Assembly: GCA_964568045.1 (NCBI GenBank)
Contig: CAZMOL010000030.1
Location: 1 to 19,071 of the forward strand
DNA: 19,071 bases
Reading direction: 5' to 3'
Source of the DNA: CAZDDA01 sp964568045
Lineage (GTDB): Bacteria > Bipolaricaulota > Bipolaricaulia > UBA7950 > UBA9294
A program made the translations under genes and the position numbers. Numbering within the stretch: the first letter of the stretch is position 1; the number at the start of each line of letters is the position of its first letter. Positions 6,743 to 13,298 of the stretch are shown piece by piece. A model generated the notes under the pieces. It was not told the DNA's origin. It was given only the letters and a program-made list of their open reading frames with translations, and searched no databases.

Positions 6743-7894
6743 TCACCTCACGAAAGGATCGTCGCTCTTAAGGATCGTCTGGGCCACTTCCGGCCGCATC
6801 ATCTCAGAAGGTGGAGGCTCGCCGGCTTCAAGGAACGAGCGGATTTTCGTTCCCGAAGGGTTCACACGGTCGGCCTGGGAGTGGGGACAGGTCTTCCCCG
6901 AAACCATTCCACCACACTTTGAGCAATAGAAAGCAAAGTCGAAGAACAGAGGTTCAATGCCGATCCCGTCGATCTCAGAGAAAATTGCGTGGGCAGCGAA
7001 GCTATCGTAGAAGTCTCCCACGCCAGCGTGGTCACGGCCGACAATGAAGTGCGTACAACCGTAGTTCTTGCGAACAATGGCATCAAACACCGCTTCACGG
7101 GGGCCCATGTAGCGCATCTCCGCCGGAAGGATGGATAGGACAACGCGGTTGTGCGGGAAGTAGCCTTCAATAAGAACCTTGTACGTCGACAGGATCACTT
7201 CATCGCGAAAGTCACCCCTCTTCTTCCTCCCGATCTTGGGATGAATCAGCAGGCCGTCGGCGCCCTCAAGAGCGCTTTTTTGAAGATACTCGTGGCCGCG
7301 ATGGGGAGGATTGCGCGTCTGAAATCCCACGACCCGCTGCCAGCCTTTTTCCTCGAACAACACTCGCGTCTCGATCGGAGCCAACTGGTATTTCGGAAAG
7401 GTGGTAGGACCCCGTTGCAGCATGCGGATGTCTCCTCCCAAAAGCACCTCCCCGCCTTCGAGGAACGTCTTTGCTCCGGGATGAGCCGGCTTGTTGGTTC
7501 CATAGAGCTTCTCTGCCGCCACTTCCTTCTCGTAGTCATAGATCTCATCAAGTTCCATGACCGCAAGGAGCGTGCCCCTCGTTTCGGTCAACGCGATCGT
7601 TGTACCTTCCTTGAGTGACTCAGCTGCTTTGGGGGGCACAGGGAGGATGATTGGGACAGTCCAAACCGTGCCGTCCTCAAGGGTCATGTCGTTTACTACC
7701 TTGAGGAAGTCGTGTTGTCGCATGAACCCCTTGAGCGGACTGTAGGCTCCGTCAGCGATATTCTGCAAATCCCTGAGCCTCTCCTCTTCCAAGCAAACCT
7801 GCGGAAGTTGCTGAGCGTCGCACTTCAGCCGATCTTGCTTCGTGGTGTCTTTCACCCAACGATTCACGAGCACCTTGCCGTGTGGTTCGATCAA
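6743..7894 (-). CDS. sat: Sulfate adenylyltransferase (ATP sulfurylase)
   Basis: About 383 aa of the monomeric Sat family, which joins sulfate and ATP to APS and pyrophosphate (or runs in reverse in sulfur oxidisers). It has the N-terminal PUA-like domain, the nucleotide motif QTRNPPHRGH (about 192-201), GRDHAGVGDFY (about 286-296), and a zinc-ribbon CxxC...CxH (about 324-338). It is not fused to APS kinase; cysC follows separately. The frame is open from a GTG at 7903, but that GTG overlaps the Shine-Dalgarno AAGGAG. The TTG at 7894, 8 nt downstream, gives an N-terminus (MIEPHGKVLVNR) like other Sat proteins, so I chose it. The upstream phosphodiesterase stops 13 bp before. Confidence 0.94.
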   Translation of the reverse strand: MIEPHGKVLVNRWVKDTTKQDRLKCDAQQLPQVCLEEERLRDLQNIADGAYSPLKGFMRQHDFLKVVNDMTLEDGTVWTVPIILPVPPKAAESLKEGTTIALTETRGTLLAVMELDEIYDYEKEVAAEKLYGTNKPAHPGAKTFLEGGEVLLGGDIRMLQRGPTTFPKYQLAPIETRVLFEEKGWQRVVGFQTRNPPHRGHEYLQKSALEGADGLLIHPKIGRKKRGDFRDEVILSTYKVLIEGYFPHNRVVLSILPAEMRYMGPREAVFDAIVRKNYGCTHFIVGRDHAGVGDFYDSFAAHAIFSEIDGIGIEPLFFDFAFYCSKCGGMVSGKTCPHSQADRVNPSGTKIRSFLEAGEPPPSEMMRPEVAQTILKSDDPFVR

Positions 7895-7902
7895 AGAGAT
7901 CA

Positions 7903-7908
7903 CTCCTT
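7903..7908 (-). promoter_or_regulatory. Shine-Dalgarno site fixing the sat start
   Basis: AAGGAG on the minus strand ends 8 nt before the TTG at 7892-7894 and overlaps the alternative GTG at 7901-7903, making the GTG unusable by normal spacing. It also overlaps the stop codon of the upstream gene, suggesting coupled translation. Confidence 0.6.
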
Positions 7909-9320
7909 CAGTCGAGAATAGATCGTACTGTCAGATCGCGAGGAGGTACCAGACCAAACAGAGAAAGGACGGTCGGGGCAATCTGCTGAATCTGCAGGCC
8001 GTCGATCCGTCCTCGCAACCCTCTTTTCAGATTGTGGCCGACGAATACCCCGTAGCGCGAATGGTTGGCGTCGTCCGGACCGGTATCGTTCTCTGCCATG
8101 TGAACAGTACCTGTTCCCACCGCGCCAGCCGAGCGCCAGAAAAGATCCCCGAAATAGACCAGCAAATCGGGCGGGTCTCCCCGCGCCACCGGATAGAGAT
8201 CCCTTGGTTGGAAGGCGACCGTTCCGATCTCGCGGCCGGTTTCATCTTGAATATGGGACAACCGTTCCACCAGCTCACTACAGACGGCCTCAACTTCCCC
8301 AGAGGGTACCGTCCCCTGCGGCTCCCGGCCGATGACGTTCAGGAAGATGCGACCGTAGTACCCACCCCAGCCCCAGGCACTCGTCTTTTCCCAATCGATC
8401 ATCTCCTCGGCAAGTGGCGTTGGTTCGCTCGGCGTCTGTTTGAGAGCGAGGTAGCCTTCCTTGATGAGCCATTCGTTGATCGCGATCGCGCCGTCGAGAC
8501 GCTTCACCCCGTGATCGGAGGCGATGATCACACCCGTGCCATCAGGAAGGACCTCAAGCGTGCGGCCGATCTCCTCATCCAGATATCGATAGTAGTCGAG
8601 GAGCACGTCCTCATAAGGATTGCCTGGAACGTAGCGACGGTGCTCGGGATCGGAGAATTTCCAGAAGGCGTGATGGAGACGATCCGGTCCCATGAAGACC
8701 GCCATCAGGAACTCCGGCCCACGGGTTTTCAGCAGGTGACGGAGAACCGCAAATCGCTTTTCCGTCATCGCGTAGACATCGCTTAGAATCCGCTGCTTGT
8801 TGTCCGTGCGAAATTCCTCAACATCGATGATGTAGCCGCGCTCCTTTGTCGAGTAGCGCCCCTGAAAACGACTGACACGTTCGATCTCGTCCTTCAACGT
8901 CTCGGGGAACGTGAATCTTGAATCCTTCGATGGAGTGAGAAAAGAGGAGACCATGAACCCGTTTATCGCCTTTACCGGAAACGTCTGTGGAACGCCGAGT
9001 GTTCCAACGGAAAAGCCGCGCTCGGAGAGCGTCTCCCACAACCGCGGCTGGGTAATCCGGTCGGAGAAGGCAAAATAGCGCTCAGTGTAGGTACCGAGCC
9101 TCCGATGACGAAAGCCATACACCCCGAGTTCACCCGGAGAACACCCCGAGGTCATGCATGCCCAGGCGGGAGCGGTAATCGGCGGGTCGCTGCTGCGAAG
9201 CGGACCGTAGAGCCCACCCGAGATGAGCTCGCTCATCACTGGAAGCTCCATACGAAATCGATCAAACAGCAACTCAGGAGGCACGGAGTCAAGTCCGATG
9301 ATCAGAAGTCGATCCCCCAT
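7908..9320 (-). CDS. AlkP-superfamily phosphodiesterase / nucleotide pyrophosphatase-like protein
   Basis: A 470-aa soluble protein of the type I phosphodiesterase/nucleotide pyrophosphatase branch of the alkaline phosphatase superfamily. Two-metal site residues are visible: Asp11 in IGLDS, a probable nucleophile Thr49 in PPITAPAW, Asp213 and His217 in GPDRLHHAFW, Asp269-His270 in ASDHG, and His420 in NHSRYGVFVGH. INEWLIKEGYL after ASDHG is typical of this subfamily. No signal peptide is seen, so it should act in the cytoplasm. ATG has a strong GGGAGGG upstream. It is the first gene of an operon with sat and cysC, hinting at work on a nucleotide such as PAP, APS or PAPS, but the substrate cannot be read from the sequence; phosphoglycerate mutase-like or phosphonate-type activity is also possible. 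Confidence 0.85.
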   Translation of the reverse strand: MGDRLLIIGLDSVPPELLFDRFRMELPVMSELISGGLYGPLRSSDPPITAPAWACMTSGCSPGELGVYGFRHRRLGTYTERYFAFSDRITQPRLWETLSERGFSVGTLGVPQTFPVKAINGFMVSSFLTPSKDSRFTFPETLKDEIERVSRFQGRYSTKERGYIIDVEEFRTDNKQRILSDVYAMTEKRFAVLRHLLKTRGPEFLMAVFMGPDRLHHAFWKFSDPEHRRYVPGNPYEDVLLDYYRYLDEEIGRTLEVLPDGTGVIIASDHGVKRLDGAIAINEWLIKEGYLALKQTPSEPTPLAEEMIDWEKTSAWGWGGYYGRIFLNVIGREPQGTVPSGEVEAVCSELVERLSHIQDETGREIGTVAFQPRDLYPVARGDPPDLLVYFGDLFWRSAGAVGTGTVHMAENDTGPDDANHSRYGVFVGHNLKRGLRGRIDGLQIQQIAPTVLSLFGLVPPRDLTVRSILD

Positions 9321-9344
9321 CCAAGCCCTCCCTCAGCGTGCGAG

Positions 9345-9372
9345 ATTATACGGTCACTACCGTTTGTTTCAA
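9345..9372 (-). promoter_or_regulatory. Strong promoter of the phosphodiesterase-sat-cysC operon
   Basis: On the minus strand TTGAAA (9367-9372, 5 of 6) is followed after 16 bp by a perfect TATAAT (9345-9350). Predicted transcription start is near 9338, about 18 bp before the ATG at 9320, with GGGAGGG in the leader. This is the best promoter match in the window. Confidence 0.7.
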
Positions 9373-9464
9373 CGCCTGCGTGATGTACATTACCGACAGA
9401 CGTCTCGGAATGTGCTATAGTGTGCGCGAAAAAGAAACCCCCTCATCTTTTTCACCACCCGGAG

Positions 9465-9496
9465 AGGGCGGTCGAGCGATCCAGCTTGGCCGCCCT
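9465..9496 (-). terminator. Hairpin just after prsW, possible terminator
   Basis: An inverted repeat AGGGCGG...CCGCCCT starts 6 bp after the prsW stop. As plus-strand RNA it pairs over 13 bp (two G-U pairs) around a 6-nt loop. As prsW mRNA it has 7 bp, then two single mismatches and 4 more pairs. No U-tract follows directly on either strand. A second inverted repeat GAAAAAG/CTTTTTC (9428-9453) follows in the prsW direction and may help. The position fits the end of the valS-prsW operon; intrinsic termination is uncertain. Confidence 0.4.
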
Positions 9497-9502
9497 TACA
9501 CA

Positions 9503-10417
9503 TTACAGGGGCAATATCCAAACGAGCAGACGGTTGACAAGGTAGACCGCTACTACCAAGAACGGGTAGAGAATCAACAAAGACAGCGCCAGAGGAAACG
9601 CCTGGAACATCCCCCCTTTGCTCTCTGCTGGCCACGAAAACCCTTCTGCAAAAAGGTAGTCAACTGGACTACGAGGATAAGGCCACTCACCTGTGCCCTT
9701 TGTGATCAAGCGGACCAGCGCCCGAAACGGTGAGTGCGCAAGTGCCATCCGGCGAAGGTAAACGAACACGCCAACAAGAAGGACGCAATAGGTAAGCAGG
9801 GGAATCGTACCTCCAGCACTGGCAATCAGGTTGAACGTTCCATGGAGACCGACCGCAAGGATAAACCCACCCACAAGCCAGGCAAGCCGTGCGTGCCACG
9901 TTCGAAGAAAGCGCGCGTGCCCGACCAGATATCCGGCAATTCCCCCGAACAAAACGTGCCCGGGAAAAGAGCGCGCAAGCACGATTGCACTGAACACCTC
10001 ACGAAACCGCCCAACGTCGCCGCCAATCCATATATTGTAGGAACCACTGAAGATATACCAGAAATCCTCGTATATTCCGAATCCCGCACCAAGGACTCCT
10101 AGATAGATAACAAAGTCGATTGGCTCGGCAAGGTCGGGAAAACCTAGCCACCAGATCGTCCCCGCCAGAACAAAGAACTTGATCCCCTCCTCAACCAGTC
10201 CTGCGTTCACGTACGCTGAGAACAGCGATGCTGTGGGTTCAAACGGGAAAAGCCGCCGAAAGAGCACAACCGGGATCACTGCACCCATTCCCAGAGCGAA
10301 AGACAGCGTCACCGTAGCGCCAGACAGCCTGCGCAGTGGGTTACTCCGATACAGCAAGAAAATGTAGAGGAGGGACAACCCCGAAGAAACGTAGATCGAT
10401 CGCAGAAACAGACTCAT
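9503..10417 (-). CDS. prsW: PrsW-family intramembrane metalloprotease
   Basis: A 304-aa polytopic membrane protein with about eight hydrophobic segments. Motifs of the PrsW (M82) family are in order: VEEGIKFF (Glu76-Glu77 and Lys80), YEDFWY (Glu117), PGHVLFGGIAGYLVG (His154) and LHGTFN (His192). In Bacillus, PrsW makes the first cut in the anti-sigma factor RsiW under envelope stress; the substrate here is unknown and no sigma/anti-sigma pair is in the window. The final about 80 residues form a loop and two more membrane segments. Its ATG overlaps the cdsA stop by 4 bp (ATGA), so it is translated with the lipid genes. Many cdsA clusters carry the protease gene rseP nearby; here PrsW takes that place. 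Confidence 0.87.
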   Translation of the reverse strand: MSLFLRSIYVSSGLSLLYIFLLYRSNPLRRLSGATVTLSFALGMGAVIPVVLFRRLFPFEPTASLFSAYVNAGLVEEGIKFFVLAGTIWWLGFPDLAEPIDFVIYLGVLGAGFGIYEDFWYIFSGSYNIWIGGDVGRFREVFSAIVLARSFPGHVLFGGIAGYLVGHARFLRTWHARLAWLVGGFILAVGLHGTFNLIASAGGTIPLLTYCVLLVGVFVYLRRMALAHSPFRALVRLITKGTGEWPYPRSPVDYLFAEGFSWPAESKGGMFQAFPLALSLLILYPFLVVAVYLVNRLLVWILPL

Positions 10418-11277
10418 CGAGCGATGATCCGAGGAACGACGTAGTAATAGTAGAAGAAGAAGACAGGTAGGGCGAACAGGAGCCCGTCAATGCGATCCAA
10501 CGCTCCCCCGTGCCCAGGCAGGAAGGTCCCGGAATCCTTGACTTTTGCGGCTCGCTTCAGCTTCGACTCGAAGATGTCTCCCAATTGGACCGCCCAGCCG
10601 ACAAGAAATGACGAGGCCAGAACGTGTGGGAACCCCCCCCAGAAGGCAAACTCCCTCCACACCGGAGAGAAGGTCGCTCCCACCAGAGCACCCACAAGAG
10701 TGAAAACAAACCCTCCTGCAATCCCCTCCCAGGTCTTCTTGGGGCTGACCCGCGGGAACGCCTGGTGTCGGCCGAACAGGCTTCCGATCAGATAGGCCCC
10801 AGTATCGTAGCCCCAGACCATCAGCAGGACAATCAACGTATGCGTGGCACCCAAATACGGCAGTTCCGCTGAGCTGCCGATGTAGATCGAGTAGAAAAAA
10901 TGAAGAAGCCACGGAATATAGAGAAGACCAAACACCCCGGCGACTGCCTGAAGAAACCCCGTTCGGTGAGGAGTGGAGCCAAGATAGCGCAGGACCTGAT
11001 AGGCAATGGCAAGAAGGAGTATCCCATCTCCGTAGCGACCATCGAAGAGCACGTATCCGAAGATGAGCACCGGGATCCAAATCAGAAACTCCGGTACAGC
11101 AAGTGGCACCTCAAGCCGCCGCATCAGTTGCAGGTACTCCACTGCAGCGAGGTATGCTACAACGAGAATGAGGATAGCCACGATCCACGGGATCTCGTAG
11201 CGGGTCCCCGCATAGAGGATGGCAAAGATAATGCCGCCGGCGACAATCGCACTGATCACCCGTTTGAATGCGTTCAT
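10414..11277 (-). CDS. cdsA: Phosphatidate cytidylyltransferase (CDP-diacylglycerol synthase)
   Basis: A 287-aa membrane enzyme that makes CDP-diacylglycerol from CTP and phosphatidic acid, the branch point of phospholipid synthesis. About eight membrane helices are visible. WGYDTGAY (155-162), SPKKTWEG (178-185) and the full family signature ending KVKDSGTFLPGHGGALDR (245-262) with the metal-binding Asp residues are present. ATG is preceded by AGGAGGGG. The gap from uppS is 12 bp and the overlap with prsW is 4 bp. uppS-cdsA is a widely conserved pair. Length is normal. Confidence 0.96.
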   Translation of the reverse strand: MNAFKRVISAIVAGGIIFAILYAGTRYEIPWIVAILILVVAYLAAVEYLQLMRRLEVPLAVPEFLIWIPVLIFGYVLFDGRYGDGILLLAIAYQVLRYLGSTPHRTGFLQAVAGVFGLLYIPWLLHFFYSIYIGSSAELPYLGATHTLIVLLMVWGYDTGAYLIGSLFGRHQAFPRVSPKKTWEGIAGGFVFTLVGALVGATFSPVWREFAFWGGFPHVLASSFLVGWAVQLGDIFESKLKRAAKVKDSGTFLPGHGGALDRIDGLLFALPVFFFYYYYVVPRIIAR

Positions 11278-11289
11278 GCTTCCCCTCCT

Positions 11290-12018
11290 TTAGCTTCCAA
11301 ACCGACGCTCACGTTTCTGAAAACTCGATATTGCCTCCAGCAATTCCGCCGGAGTGAAATCCGGCCACAGGGTATCGCTGAAGAAGAGCTCGGCGTATGC
11401 CCCCTGCCAAAGAAGAAAGTTGGAGAGCCTCATCTCGCCACTGGTACGAATGATCAGATCGGGATCGGGGATTCCATCGGTGTACAGGAAGCGGGTGAAC
11501 GTTGCCTCATCAAGATCCTCCGGACGTAGCTGTCCTGCAACGGCGGTACGCACGATCTCGCGACAAGCGCGCACCACCTCCTGTCGCGAGCCGTAATTCA
11601 GAGCGACGTTTAAGACAAGTCGATCGTTGTCAGCCGTCTGCTCGATCGCATAGGCGACGGTCTTTTGCAGGCGCTTGGGAAGATCTTCCAGTTCGCCGGA
11701 GACAACAAGTCGCACTCCTTCGGCAACAAATTCCTTCAGCTTCTCGGCGATGAATTGGTCGAGTAGGTCCAGGAGGAAGTTAATCTCCGCCGCCGAGCGG
11801 TTCCAATTTTCGGTGGAGAATGCAAACAGCGTGAGATATTTGAGTCCAAGCTGTCTTCCGACAAAGCGGATCAATCGCTCTGCTGCTTGTGCCCCTGCCT
11901 GGTGCCCGGCGGTGCGCGGAAGGCCGTGTGCGTCGGCCCAGCGGCCGTTTCCATCCATGATCAGGGCCACATGCCGAGGCAGGCCGGCGTCCTTCACCCT
12001 CTCGATCAGAGTCGACAT
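11290..12018 (-). CDS. uppS: Undecaprenyl diphosphate synthase (cis-prenyltransferase)
   Basis: A 242-aa cis-prenyltransferase that extends farnesyl-PP with isopentenyl-PP to the C55 carrier used for peptidoglycan and other wall polymers. Motifs: IMDGNGRWA with catalytic Asp22, TLFAFSTENW.R (63-74), NYGSR (141-145; usually NYGGR), and DLIIRTSGEMRLSNFLLWQ (187-205) with the diphosphate-binding arginines, then WPDF. The ATG has GGAGGT four bases before it, and the start overlaps the folC 3' end by 13 bp. ispU is a synonym. Full length and apparently intact. Confidence 0.97.
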   Translation of the reverse strand: MSTLIERVKDAGLPRHVALIMDGNGRWADAHGLPRTAGHQAGAQAAERLIRFVGRQLGLKYLTLFAFSTENWNRSAAEINFLLDLLDQFIAEKLKEFVAEGVRLVVSGELEDLPKRLQKTVAYAIEQTADNDRLVLNVALNYGSRQEVVRACREIVRTAVAGQLRPEDLDEATFTRFLYTDGIPDPDLIIRTSGEMRLSNFLLWQGAYAELFFSDTLWPDFTPAELLEAISSFQKRERRFGS

Positions 12019-13295
12019 GGAACCTCCACCAAGGCCGACCTCGCCTCGCGTACGACAGACAGTGAGCCCGCGACGAAAAGCACATCTTCGGTGACAAGAC
12101 CGGAGCAGGCATGGGTCAGACCATCGGGCACCGTTTCACAACAGGCAAACGAGGCTCCCAAGAATGAAGTGGCCTGCCCGAGCACATCGAGCGAAAGAGC
12201 GCGCGGGCTCTGGGAACGGGTCAGCGTTACCTCAGAAAACAGAGGAAACAGGATGCGGCTGATCGCCTTCCACTCCTTATCCGCGAGGACGCCAAACAGG
12301 AGACGGCGATGCCTCTTCTCGGGGACATATTCCACCACGTCCTTGGCCAGAGCCTGCGCAGCGGGAACATTGTGCGCGCCGTCAAGTACGACCGTAGGAT
12401 CGCGTGCGACGACCTCAAAGCGCCCGGGCCAGCGTACCCCACCAAGGCCCGCGGCAACCGCATCGTTGGGGATGACAACGCCCTGCTCTCGGAGTGACTG
12501 AACTGCGCGCAAAGCGAGCCTCAAGTTTTCGCCCTGATAGCCACCGAGCAAAGGTAGATCGATCTTCTTGGGAAGATCCTCCGCTTCGACGGCGTAGGTC
12601 GTCCGCTCCCAGTCAAATCCCCTTCGTTTAACCGATATCGGATCAATGCGAACCAGCCTAGCACCGGCCAAACGGCACTCTTCGATGACGACCTTTTCAG
12701 CCGCGGGTGGAAGATCGCCTATAAGGAAGGGCACTTGGCGTTTGGCAATCCCTGCTTTCTCCCAAGCAATCCGCTCAAGTCTATTCCCAAGCAGCCCGAT
12801 GTGATCGCGACCCACAGTGGTCAAGATCGTCAACATTGGGGCCACCGTGTTTGTGGCATCGAAGCGCCCCCCAAGTCCCGCTTCGATCACAGCGAGGTCA
12901 ACGCGCTGTACTGCGAAATGGTCAAAGGCAATCGCTGTCAGCGCCTCAAACAGGGTGGGGCGATCCTTCTCCTCATTGAGGACGGGAAGCAGCCTCTCCA
13001 CCACGGCTGCCAACTCCTGCTGCGCGATCCACGTGTCGTCAACGCTGATGCGGTCGCGGAAGTCAAGCAGTTCAGGAGAAGTGAAGCGCCCCACCTTGTA
13101 GCCTGCCTGTAGAAGAACGCTGGCAAGCATCGCTGCCACCGAACCCTTTCCGTTCGTTCCGGCAACGTGAATGGTTGGAAAGGTCTGCTGCGGATGGTCC
13201 AGTGCATCGAGGAGACGGTTGACACGCGCGAGACCCGGCTTTACTTCCAGAGTAGGAAGGTTCTCCAGGATGCAGCGGGCCTCGGCGCAGTCCAT
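12006..13295 (-). CDS. folC: Dihydrofolate synthase / folylpolyglutamate synthase
   Basis: A 429-aa Mur-ligase-family enzyme that adds glutamate to dihydropteroate and to folates. The ATP P-loop HVAGTNGKGSV (43-53), the DRISV segment, IEAGLGGRFDATN and the C-terminal DGAHN loop (about 309-313) are all present. Whether it does both reactions or only polyglutamylation cannot be decided by eye. ATG is preceded by GGAGGG that overlaps the end of valS; the gap to valS is 3 bp. It overlaps uppS by 13 bp. valS-folC adjacency is common in Firmicutes. Confidence 0.95.
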   Translation of the reverse strand: MDCAEARCILENLPTLEVKPGLARVNRLLDALDHPQQTFPTIHVAGTNGKGSVAAMLASVLLQAGYKVGRFTSPELLDFRDRISVDDTWIAQQELAAVVERLLPVLNEEKDRPTLFEALTAIAFDHFAVQRVDLAVIEAGLGGRFDATNTVAPMLTILTTVGRDHIGLLGNRLERIAWEKAGIAKRQVPFLIGDLPPAAEKVVIEECRLAGARLVRIDPISVKRRGFDWERTTYAVEAEDLPKKIDLPLLGGYQGENLRLALRAVQSLREQGVVIPNDAVAAGLGGVRWPGRFEVVARDPTVVLDGAHNVPAAQALAKDVVEYVPEKRHRRLLFGVLADKEWKAISRILFPLFSEVTLTRSQSPRALSLDVLGQATSFLGASFACCETVPDGLTHACSGLVTEDVLFVAGSLSVVREARSALVEVPCRL

Positions 13296-13298
13296 GTC

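Noticed and set aside
6743..7894. Dissimilatory sulfur metabolism island
   Set aside because: sat here is paired with cysC, not with aprAB, dsr or qmo genes, so the window supports PAPS synthesis only.
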